From positions 1 to 11,528 of the forward strand of contig SHXP01000051.1 in assembly GCA_009693225.1 (NCBI GenBank): a stretch of 11,528 nucleotides of DNA. The letters are read 5' to 3'. Of the stretch, positions 1-6,100 are shown in pieces. The stretch comes from Limnohabitans sp. GTDB taxonomy: Bacteria; Pseudomonadota; Gammaproteobacteria; Burkholderiales; Burkholderiaceae_C. How positions within the stretch are numbered: the first letter of the stretch is position 1; each line of letters begins with the position of its first letter. The position numbers were made by a program, and so were the translations under genes. The notes below the pieces were generated by a model that was not told the DNA's origin, searched no databases, and was given only the letters and a program-made list of their open reading frames with translations.

Positions 1-271
1 AACAGGCAAGGGCCAGCAGCCAGGCGCGGGCGCGGGAAAAACGGCTGCGCATACCCGCCAGGCAAAGCCAGAAACCGAGGGGAGCATAGCCCAGCAGATT
101 GCTGTTGATATCAAACCAGGTGTTGTACTTGGGCCAGGGCGCAGTAACGAATGACCAGGGAGCGATATCCTGGTTGCGCCAGTCTTCAAACGGATAAAGG
201 CTGGCATAGACAACCACCAGCACACAAAGCCAGGACAGCATCCAGGCCGTGGTACGACGTTTAGCCGCCAT
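1..271 (-). CDS. VanZ-like family membrane protein (N-terminal part, cut by the window edge)
   Basis: The first 90 codons of a minus-strand gene that runs off the left edge. The start reads MAAKRRTTAWMLSWLC, a short basic stretch followed by a hydrophobic segment, so residues about 9-25 are probably a membrane helix or signal anchor. It is followed by YASLYPFEDWR, a phrase typical of the VanZ-like proteins of Burkholderiales, and by FDINSNLLGYAPLGFWLCLAG, which begins a second hydrophobic segment. VanZ-like proteins are small polytopic inner-membrane proteins; the founding member is linked to teicoplanin resistance, but the role of the betaproteobacterial members is unknown. The ATG lies 6 bases after the stop of the CopD/HemJ-type gene, so the two are probably co-transcribed. 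The family call rests on the N-terminus only. Confidence 0.7.
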   Translation of the reverse strand, partial: MAAKRRTTAWMLSWLCVLVVVYASLYPFEDWRNQDIAPWSFVTAPWPKYNTWFDINSNLLGYAPLGFWLCLAGMRSRFSRARAWLLALAC

Positions 272-277
272 ACGGCA

Positions 278-706
278 TCAAAAAGGCTTGACCACCACCA
301 GCACCACCGCAGCCACCATCAACAGCACCGGGACCTCGTTGAACCAGCGGTACCAGACATGCGTGTGCGTGGCGGCACCGTATTCGAAATAACGCAAGTG
401 TATGGCACACACATGGTGGTAGCCGATGGCAAACACCACAGCGACAAGCTTGAGCGTCATCCACAAAGAAGGCGGCATACCGCCTATGCCGTAAGCCAGC
501 CACAACCACAGGCCCAGGGCCAGGGCAGGCCACATCAGCAAAGTCATGAAACGCATGAGCTTGCGCGCCATCAGCAACAAACGTTCGCGCTCAGCCGTGG
601 AATCTGGCGGCACCATCGCGAGGTTGACAAAAATGCGCGGCAGGTAGAGCAGGCCGGCAAACCAGCTGGCGACGAATACGATATGAAAGGCTTTGACCCA
701 CAACAT
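278..706 (-). CDS. hemJ: CopD family / HemJ-type membrane protein, probable protoporphyrinogen IX oxidase
   Basis: A 142-residue polytopic membrane protein with about four hydrophobic segments (roughly residues 5-28, 50-72, 84-104 and 124-141). The N-terminus (LWVKAFHIVFVASWFAGLLYLPR) carries the HemJ-like pattern with His8, Trp15 and Arg24. Further conserved-looking elements are LWMTLK (Lys86), YHH (His97-98) and WFNEVP near residue 121. HemJ is a heme-binding inner-membrane enzyme that oxidises protoporphyrinogen IX to protoporphyrin IX, the next-to-last step of heme synthesis, in many bacteria lacking HemG or HemY. The length fits HemJ and is much shorter than the copper-resistance protein CopD whose domain name it shares. 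The divergent neighbour is hemB, which supports a heme role. Annotation simply as 'CopD family protein' is the cautious alternative. The ATG at 706 has no clear Shine-Dalgarno sequence. Confidence 0.72.
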   Translation of the reverse strand: MLWVKAFHIVFVASWFAGLLYLPRIFVNLAMVPPDSTAERERLLLMARKLMRFMTLLMWPALALGLWLWLAYGIGGMPPSLWMTLKLVAVVFAIGYHHVCAIHLRYFEYGAATHTHVWYRWFNEVPVLLMVAAVVLVVVKPF

Positions 707-736
707 GGCTTGAGTTTAGTAGTAAGCGCAATGGCG

Positions 737-785
737 CCGGCCGCCGGCCGGGGCAGGCACCGCTGCCGGCTGGGGTTTCACCCCA
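737..785. repeat. Cluster of three short inverted repeats in the hemJ-hemB divergent spacer
   Basis: The 113-base spacer between the divergent CopD/HemJ-type gene and hemB holds three consecutive inverted repeats. They are CCGGCCG-C-CGGCCGG (737-751), GGCAG-6 bases-CTGCC (752-767) and TGGGG-TTTCA-CCCCA (771-785). Transcription leads away from the spacer on both sides, so terminators are not expected. They could be operator half-sites or structure in the hemB 5' leader. No regulator site was recognised, and GC-rich DNA produces such repeats by chance. Confidence 0.35.
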
Positions 786-819
786 AAGACGCCTGCTCTC
801 AATGCGGCACAATTTCCCC

Positions 820-1824
820 ATGAACATACCTACCCAATTCCCTACCACTCGCTTGCGCCGTCTGCGCCGCGATGATTTCACCCGCCGCCTGGTGCGCGAA
901 AAAGCCTTGAGCGTGAACGACCTGATTTACCCGGTGTTTGTGCTCGACGGCGAGAAAAAACGCGAAGCCGTCGCCTCCATGCCCGGCGTGGAGCGACTGA
1001 GCCTGGACCTGCTGTTACCGGTGGCCGAACAATGTGTCAAGCTGGGCATACCCGTCATGGCGCTGTTTCCTGTGATCGACCCCTCGCTGAAAACCCCGGA
1101 CGGGCACGAAGCCACCAATGCCAAAGGCCTGGTGCCGCGCGTGGTGAAAAGTCTGAAACAGCATTTCCCCGGCCTGGGCGTGATGACCGATGTGGCCTTG
1201 GACCCGTTCACCAGCCATGGCCAGGATGGTTTGCTGGATGACAGCGGTTACATCATGAACGACCCGACCGTGGAAGTACTGGTACAGCAGGCGCTGGCCC
1301 AGGCCGACGCCGGGGTGGACATCGTGGCGCCCAGCGACATGATGGACGGGCGCATTGCCGCCATCCGCCAGGCGCTGGAAGCCCATGAACACATAAATAC
1401 CCGCATCATGGCGTACAGCGCGAAATACGCGAGTTCGTTTTACGGACCTTTCCGCGATGCGGTGGGCTCGGCGGCGAATCTTGGCAAGAGCGACAAAAAG
1501 GTCTACCAGATGGATGCGGGCAACTCGGATGAGGCCTTGCGCGAAGTGGCCATGGACATTGCCGAAGGCGCTGACATGGTGATGGTCAAGCCCGGCATGC
1601 CGTACCTGGATATCGTGCGCCGCGTGAAAGACGAGTTCAGCATGCCTACCTTCGTCTACCAGGTATCAGGCGAGTACGCCATGCTCAAAGCCGCCGCGCA
1701 AAACGGCTGGCTGGACCATGACGGCGTGATGATGGAGAGCCTGCTGGCCTTCAAGCGCGCCGGTGCCGACGGCATATTGACTTATTTCGCCATCCAGGCG
1801 GCGGAAAAATTACGCCGGGAATGA
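820..1824 (+). CDS. hemB: Porphobilinogen synthase (5-aminolevulinate dehydratase)
   Basis: HemB condenses two molecules of 5-aminolevulinate to porphobilinogen in the cytoplasm, an early common step of heme and other tetrapyrrole synthesis. From the ATG at 820 the protein has 334 residues, the usual family length. The Schiff-base lysines are visible: Lys202 in AYSAKYASSFYGPFRDA and Lys257 in MVMVKPGMPYLDIVRR. The metal segment reads DVALDPFTSHGQDG (residues 124-137), with aspartates where the zinc-type enzymes have cysteines, so this is the magnesium-responsive, zinc-independent class. The N-terminal RLRRLRRDDFTRRLVRE arm is typical of octameric HemB. An in-frame ATG at 802 would add six residues; neither start has a good Shine-Dalgarno sequence, and 820 fits family N-termini better. 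The gene ends 15 bases from the convergent dienelactone hydrolase gene, with no terminator between. Confidence 0.95.
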   Translation: MNIPTQFPTTRLRRLRRDDFTRRLVREKALSVNDLIYPVFVLDGEKKREAVASMPGVERLSLDLLLPVAEQCVKLGIPVMALFPVIDPSLKTPDGHEATNAKGLVPRVVKSLKQHFPGLGVMTDVALDPFTSHGQDGLLDDSGYIMNDPTVEVLVQQALAQADAGVDIVAPSDMMDGRIAAIRQALEAHEHINTRIMAYSAKYASSFYGPFRDAVGSAANLGKSDKKVYQMDAGNSDEALREVAMDIAEGADMVMVKPGMPYLDIVRRVKDEFSMPTFVYQVSGEYAMLKAAAQNGWLDHDGVMMESLLAFKRAGADGILTYFAIQAAEKLRRE

Positions 1825-1839
1825 GCCGACGCTTAAGTT

Positions 1840-2532
1840 TCAAACATCCAGGTGCCGGATGAAAAACCCCAGCGTTCGCTCCAGCGCCAGATCTGCCGCG
1901 TCGGCGTTGTAGCTGCCCCGGTGGTCGCAGTTAAAACCATGGTCTGCCTCGTAGACCTGCACATCCACCTGCGGCTGCGCGGCACGGAAAGCTTCCACTG
2001 TATCCATGGGTATCAGAGGATCATGGGCACCGAAATGCGCCAGGACCGGGCAAAGAGGTTTGGCGTTCAGTTCAGGCGCAAGAGTCATTCCGCCGCCGTA
2101 ATAACAGACAGCCGCCTTGATACCGCTGAGTTGTGTGGCGACCCGCCAGGTCAGCAAACCGCCCCAGCAAAAACCGACCACGCCGACTTTGCCCTTGCTC
2201 GCCAGCGATGCATGCGCGATGGCCGCCTGCACGTCAGCCATCACGCCCGGGGCAGGCAGAGCCTCGGCCCGGCCTTTGAGTTCACGGCCGGCGGCCACAT
2301 GCTCTGCACAATAGCCCAGGCTGACATTTTTTTGTAATCGCGAAAAAGTAGCCGGTGCAATGGCCAGAAAACCTGCCAGCGCATAACCATCGGCGATGGC
2401 ACGGATATGCACATTGACGCCGAAAATTTCCTGCAAGACCACGATGGCGGCGCGCGGCGCTCTTTTCGGCTGCGCCACATAGGCGTCACAGCCAAAGCCG
2501 TCTACGGCTTTCAATTCAATCGCATATCCCAT
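1840..2532 (-). CDS. Dienelactone hydrolase family protein
   Basis: A 230-residue cytoplasmic alpha/beta-hydrolase of the dienelactone hydrolase family. The Cys-His-Asp triad is in place: Cys122 in GVVGFCWGG, Asp171 in GAHDPLIP and His198 in ADHGFNCDHRGSY. Glu35 in VVLQEIFGVN corresponds to the glutamate that primes the cysteine in the characterised enzymes. The classic enzyme opens dienelactone (4-carboxymethylenebut-2-en-4-olide) to maleylacetate in chloroaromatic degradation, but most chromosomal paralogues have unknown ester or lactone substrates, so no symbol is given. The ATG at 2532 has a strong Shine-Dalgarno sequence. It lies 15 bases after the end of the damaged isomerase-like gene, so the two probably form an operon. 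Length and motifs suggest an intact enzyme. Confidence 0.9.
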   Translation of the reverse strand: MGYAIELKAVDGFGCDAYVAQPKRAPRAAIVVLQEIFGVNVHIRAIADGYALAGFLAIAPATFSRLQKNVSLGYCAEHVAAGRELKGRAEALPAPGVMADVQAAIAHASLASKGKVGVVGFCWGGLLTWRVATQLSGIKAAVCYYGGGMTLAPELNAKPLCPVLAHFGAHDPLIPMDTVEAFRAAQPQVDVQVYEADHGFNCDHRGSYNADAADLALERTLGFFIRHLDV

Positions 2533-2536
2533 GGTT

Positions 2537-2542
2537 CTCCTT
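2537..2542 (-). promoter_or_regulatory. Shine-Dalgarno sequence of the dienelactone hydrolase gene
   Basis: On the minus strand AAGGAG lies four bases before the ATG at 2532. It is the best ribosome-binding site in the window and fixes the start. It would also let the hydrolase be translated independently of the upstream gene, which ends prematurely. Confidence 0.75.
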
Positions 2543-2547
2543 TCTGA

Positions 2548-3153
2548 TCAAGCTGCCTGCAAGCGTTTTTGCAAAAAATCCAGACGGTCCTGGCCCCAGA
2601 AGAGTTCGCCCTCTACCACAAAGCTCGATGCACCGAACCCTCCAGCCTTCAAAGCTTCTTGCGTGTATGACTGGTACACCGTTTACACATCCGGCTGCTG
2701 ACTCTTAGCCAGCCGCGCTGCGTTCAGGTCTTGCTCATGCAGTAACTCGGCCAGCACCGCCGGGTCAGCAATATGGCGTTCCTCGGCCCAGACCGCTGAC
2801 AGCACCGCGCCGCACAACTGCATCGCAGCGTCGGTACCGTCATGCCGGTCAACCGCAATGATCAGGCGCGCCGCATCCTCACCGGCCACCGGAAAATATT
2901 TAGGATGCAGGTTCAGCGGCAGGTTCAAATGCCCGGCAAAGCGGCGCAACTCCACCAGCCGGTAGGCCTGGCGCTGCGGCGAACGCTGACCGACCGGCAA
3001 GCCGCCGGTGACGGGGAACACCTTCCCGCCCAGGTCCATGGGCTTGATACGCACCGTGGCGCCGGCAGCCGCTGCCATGGATGTGAGCCTGGCATGGCCG
3101 AAATAGGTCCACGGGCTTTGCGGGGCGAGAAAGTAATCAATGGTCAATGGCAT
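2548..3153 (-). pseudogene. DsbA-family / 2-hydroxychromene-2-carboxylate isomerase-like protein, broken by an in-frame TAA
   Basis: Read from the ATG at 3153 the protein starts MPLTIDYFLAPQSPWTYFGH, the N-terminus of the GST-kappa/HCCA isomerase branch of the DsbA-like thioredoxin fold, where a Ser in the SPWTY position serves glutathione chemistry. Translation stops at a TAA at 2683-2685, after QQPDV, about 156 residues in. The same frame then continues for 44 more codons (TVYQSYTQEALKAG, then FVVEGELFWGQDRLDFLQKR) to a TGA at 2548-2550. This tail is the conserved family C-terminus, and the restored length of about 200 residues is normal. The usual GVFGAP motif reads GGFGAS, so the cis-proline of the thioredoxin fold is also lost. 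Together these point to a decaying gene; a sequencing error at the stop codon is the main alternative. A TTG at 3165 is a less likely start. Confidence 0.82.
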
Positions 3154-3179
3154 AAGCGCTTTCAATCGTGTTATCTTTT

Positions 3180-3197
3180 TATAAACAGGCAGCCTGT
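3180..3197. promoter_or_regulatory. Candidate operator (13-base palindrome) with TATAAA box in the divergent spacer
   Basis: The 99-base spacer between the isomerase-like pseudogene and the SDR gene is AT-rich near its left end. It contains TATAAA (3180-3185) directly joined to a perfect inverted repeat ACAGGC-A-GCCTGT (3185-3197). A second short inverted repeat, GCGGC-AA-GCCGC, sits at 3202-3213. This is where a divergent promoter and regulator site would be expected. No convincing -35 box was found and no regulator gene lies in the window. Confidence 0.35.
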
Positions 3198-3252
3198 GCC
3201 CGCGGCAAGCCGCATCCTACTATTTCGCACCCACCCACCGAACGGAGCTCAC

Positions 3253-4020
3253 GTGAACGCATCTACCCCCACCACCCCATTGGTTTTGATCACCGGCGGC
3301 AGCCGCGGCATAGGCGCGGCATGCGCCTTGCTGGCAGCCAGGCAAGGCTGGTCGGTTGCCGTCAATTACACACAGGACGCAGCAGCAGCAGCGAATGTCG
3401 TGGCGCAGCTACAAGCCATGGGCGGGCGGGCGCAGGCATTTCAGGCCGATGTCGGCATCGAGGCGGACATTGTCCGTTTGTTCAATGAGGTGGACGCCGC
3501 AATGGGGCGCATCACCGGCCTCATCAATAACGCCGGCGTGGTCGACATGGCTGCGCGTGTCGAGGACATGTCCTGGGCGCGGCTGGAACGCATGATGCGC
3601 ATCAACGTACTGGGCAGCTTTGCCTGTGCGGCGCAGGCGGTCAAACGCATGAGCACCCGCCACGGCGGCGCGGGCGGCAGCATTGTCAACCTGAGCAGCG
3701 CCGCCGCTTTGCTGGGCTCGCCCAACCAGTACGTGGATTACGCCGCCAGCAAGGCCGCCATCGATACCTTCACCATGGGACTGGCCAAGGAAGTGGCGAC
3801 CGAGGGCATACGCGTCAACGGCGTGCGCCCGGGGCTGATCCTGACCGACATACACGCCAGCGGCGGCCAGCCGGACCGCGCCCACCAGCTTGCCAACCAG
3901 GTGCCGATGCAACGCCCGGGCACGGCTGAAGAAGTTGCCCAGGGCATTGTCTGGCTGCTGGGCGATTCCGCGTCGTATGTGACCGGCACCACCTTGAATA
4001 TCGCCGGCGGACGGGCATGA
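3253..4020 (+). CDS. SDR family NAD(P)-dependent oxidoreductase
   Basis: A classical short-chain dehydrogenase/reductase of 255 residues. Visible motifs are the Rossmann loop TGGSRGIG (14-21), NNAG (92-95), the catalytic serine in NLSSAAALLG (about 149) and YAASK (Tyr163, Lys167). Then come the VNGVRPGLILTDI cofactor segment and the C-terminal SYVTGTTLNIAGG. It most resembles FabG-like or glucose-dehydrogenase-like enzymes that oxidise a secondary alcohol or reduce a ketone; the substrate cannot be read from sequence. The start is the GTG at 3253, chosen because GGAG (3244-3247) lies five bases upstream and because the family begins just before the VLITGGSRG strand. The frame stays open to 2842, but that extension has no family resemblance. 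The stop overlaps the MaoC start in an ATGA, so an SDR-MaoC operon with a hydroxyacyl or enoyl substrate is plausible. Confidence 0.93.
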   Translation: MNASTPTTPLVLITGGSRGIGAACALLAARQGWSVAVNYTQDAAAAANVVAQLQAMGGRAQAFQADVGIEADIVRLFNEVDAAMGRITGLINNAGVVDMAARVEDMSWARLERMMRINVLGSFACAAQAVKRMSTRHGGAGGSIVNLSSAAALLGSPNQYVDYAASKAAIDTFTMGLAKEVATEGIRVNGVRPGLILTDIHASGGQPDRAHQLANQVPMQRPGTAEEVAQGIVWLLGDSASYVTGTTLNIAGGRA

Positions 4021-4538
4021 GTGACATCAGCCTTTACTGGGAGGACCTGCACGCCGGCCAGGTCAGGGAGCTCGGAAGTATCACGCCGACGCGCGAAGAG
4101 ATCATCGCTTTTGCCACACAGTTTGACCCGCAGCCGTTTCACCTGGACGAAGAAGCCGCCAAAGCCTCGGTGTTCGGCGGCTTGTGCGCCAGCGGCTGGC
4201 ACACCTGCGCGATGGCGATGCGCCTGATGGTGACAAACTTTTTGTGCCATACCTTAAGCATGGGCTCGCCCGGTCTCGAAGGCATCAAATGGACCAAGCC
4301 GGTATTCCACGGCGTCACGCTGAGCTTGCGCACCACCGTGCTGGAAACCAAGCCCATGGGCAAACGCCCCGATATCGGCATGACACGCAATATGTGGGAA
4401 ATGTTCAACTAGCATGGCGACAAGGTCTTGCACATGGAGGGTTGGGGCATGTTCAAGCAGCGCCGGTTGGCATTTCTGCTGTTTTATAAGTCACGCTTTG
4501 GCCGGCCCGTAACTGTGAAAAACGACGTCACGGCATAG
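4017..4538 (+). pseudogene. MaoC family hydratase/dehydratase, interrupted by an in-frame TAG
   Basis: A hot-dog-fold MaoC-type protein. The hydratase segment FATQFDPQPFHLDEEAAKAS is intact, with likely catalytic Asp37 and His42, followed by FGGLCASGWHTCAMAMRL. Family members hydrate trans-2-enoyl-CoA or related thioesters. Translation ends at a TAG at 4410-4412 after MWEMFN, giving 131 residues. The same frame continues HGDKVLHMEGWGMFKQRR, the conserved last strand of the hot-dog fold (family form close to FNQRGEKVLTMEGWGMF), so a CAG-to-TAG change is the simplest explanation. The natural end would be near codon 150; the frame now runs on to a TAG at 4536-4538 with an unfamiliar tail. Loss of the last strand probably damages folding, though partial function or a sequencing error cannot be excluded. 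Its ATG overlaps the SDR stop (ATGA). Confidence 0.8.
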
Positions 4539-4587
4539 GAAAGCCAATAATTCCAGATAATGAAACTTTGAAGAACGAGACAACCCC

Positions 4588-6099
4588 ATGCCCACCCCCC
4601 ACATCGGTCACTACATCAACGGCTCGTCTGCCGCCGGCCAAGGCAAGCGCTCACAGGCCGTGACCAACCCCGCCACCGGCGCTGTGACTGCCCATGTGGC
4701 TTTGGCCGACACGCATGATGTGGCCCAGGCCGTCGTCGCCGCGCAAGCCGCTTTTCCCGCATGGGCAGACGCGCCCACCCTGCGCCGCGCCCGTGTCATG
4801 CTCAAGTTTCTGGAGTTGTTGCACCAGCACAAAGACGCTTTAGCGCAAGCCATCACCGCCGAGCACGGCAAGGTATTTACCGATGCGCAAGGCGAAGTGG
4901 CGCGCGGCATCGACATCGTCGAATTCGCCACCGGTATCCCGCAATTGCTCAAAGGCGATTTCACGGATCAGGTGGCCACCGGCATTGACAACTGGACGCT
5001 GCGCCAGCCGCTGGGCGTGGTGGCCGGCATCACCCCTTTCAACTTCCCGGTCATGGTACCCATGTGGATGTTCCCGGTGGCCATCGCCTGCGGCAACACC
5101 TTTGTGCTCAAACCCAGCCCGATCGACCCGACACCGTCTTTGATGATGGCTGACCTGCTCAAGCAAGCCGGTTTGCCTGACGGTGTGTTCAACGTGGTGC
5201 AAGGTGACAAGGAGGCGGTCGATGCCTTGCTGGATCACCCGGATGTCAAAGCCGTCAGCTTTGTCGGCTCCACCCCGATTGCCAATTACATCTACGAAAC
5301 CGGTGCCCGCCACGGCAAACGGGTGCAAGCGCTGGGTGGCGCGAAAAACCACATGGTGGTCATGCCCGATGCGGATCTGGACCAGTCACTCGACGCATTG
5401 ACCGGCGCCGCCTACGGCTCTGCCGGCGAGCGTTGCATGGCGATCAGCGTGGCCGTGCTGGTCGGCGACGTGGCCGACAAGATCATGCCCAGGCTGATCG
5501 AGGGCACCCGCGCGTTGAAGGTGCTCAACGGCGAAAATCTGGCCGCCGAAATGGGGCCCATCGTCACCCAGCAGGCGCACGGGCGCATCAGCGGCTATAT
5601 CGCGCAAGGCGTGAGCGAAGGCGCGCAACTGTTGGTCGACGGGCGTGGCTTCAAAGGCGCACAGGCCGGTGCCGGTTGCGAAAATGGTTTTTGGCTCGGC
5701 GGCACGCTGTTTGACCATGTCACCACAGACATGCGTATTTATAAGGAAGAGATTTTCGGCCCGGTGCTGGCTTGTGTGCGCGTGCCTGACTTTGCCACCG
5801 CCGTGCAAATCATCAATGACCACGAGTTCGGCAACGGCGTGTCATGCTTTACCCGCGACGGCAATGTGGCGCGCGAGTTTTCACGCCGCATACAAGTGGG
5901 CATGGTCGGCATCAACGTGCCGATTCCCGTGCCCATGGCCTGGCACGGTTTCGGCGGCTGGAAGCGTTCGCTGTTCGGCGACATGCATGCCTATGGCGAA
6001 GAAGGCGTGAGGTTCTACACCAAGCAAAAATCCATCATGCAGCGCTGGCCCGAGAGCACGCCCAAGGGCGCGGAGTTTGTTATGCCGACCTCCAAATGA
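4588..6099 (+). CDS. mmsA: CoA-acylating (methyl)malonate-semialdehyde dehydrogenase
   Basis: A 503-residue aldehyde dehydrogenase of the MmsA/IolA branch. It oxidatively decarboxylates methylmalonate semialdehyde to propionyl-CoA, or malonate semialdehyde to acetyl-CoA, using NAD and CoA. Seen in sequence: the nucleotide-binding region GVVAGITPFNFPVMVPMW (143-160), FVLKPSP (172-178), FVGSTPIANYIYETG (225-239), catalytic Cys283 in GSAGERCMAIS, and EEIFGPVL. At the place where most aldehyde dehydrogenases have the general-base Glu (ELGG), this protein reads ALGGAKNH with Asn254, the signature of the CoA-acylating class. The length is standard. The gene begins 49 bases after the MaoC remnant and is followed one base later by the GMC dehydrogenase gene. 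Valine or inositol catabolism are other roles of the family, but no such genes are nearby. Confidence 0.95.
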   Translation: MPTPHIGHYINGSSAAGQGKRSQAVTNPATGAVTAHVALADTHDVAQAVVAAQAAFPAWADAPTLRRARVMLKFLELLHQHKDALAQAITAEHGKVFTDAQGEVARGIDIVEFATGIPQLLKGDFTDQVATGIDNWTLRQPLGVVAGITPFNFPVMVPMWMFPVAIACGNTFVLKPSPIDPTPSLMMADLLKQAGLPDGVFNVVQGDKEAVDALLDHPDVKAVSFVGSTPIANYIYETGARHGKRVQALGGAKNHMVVMPDADLDQSLDALTGAAYGSAGERCMAISVAVLVGDVADKIMPRLIEGTRALKVLNGENLAAEMGPIVTQQAHGRISGYIAQGVSEGAQLLVDGRGFKGAQAGAGCENGFWLGGTLFDHVTTDMRIYKEEIFGPVLACVRVPDFATAVQIINDHEFGNGVSCFTRDGNVAREFSRRIQVGMVGINVPIPVPMAWHGFGGWKRSLFGDMHAYGEEGVRFYTKQKSIMQRWPESTPKGAEFVMPTSK

Positions 6100-6100
6100 G

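Noticed and set aside
802..819. Six-residue longer hemB start at 802
   Set aside because: No better ribosome-binding site than the ATG at 820, and family N-termini begin close to the 820 start. It is kept as an alternative only.
1825..1839. Terminator between the convergent hemB and dienelactone hydrolase genes
   Set aside because: The 15-base gap has no stem followed by a T-run.
2842..3252. Long upstream extension of the SDR reading frame
   Set aside because: It overlaps the isomerase-like gene on the other strand and has no SDR resemblance. The GTG at 3253 with GGAG upstream gives a normal SDR length.
2683..4412. Reassignment of TAA/TAG to an amino acid, suggested by two nonsense codons inside conserved reading frames
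   Set aside because: mrdA and the TSUP gene end at TAA and the GMC gene at TAG where their families normally end, so both codons work as stops here. Ordinary gene decay or sequence error explains the two cases better.
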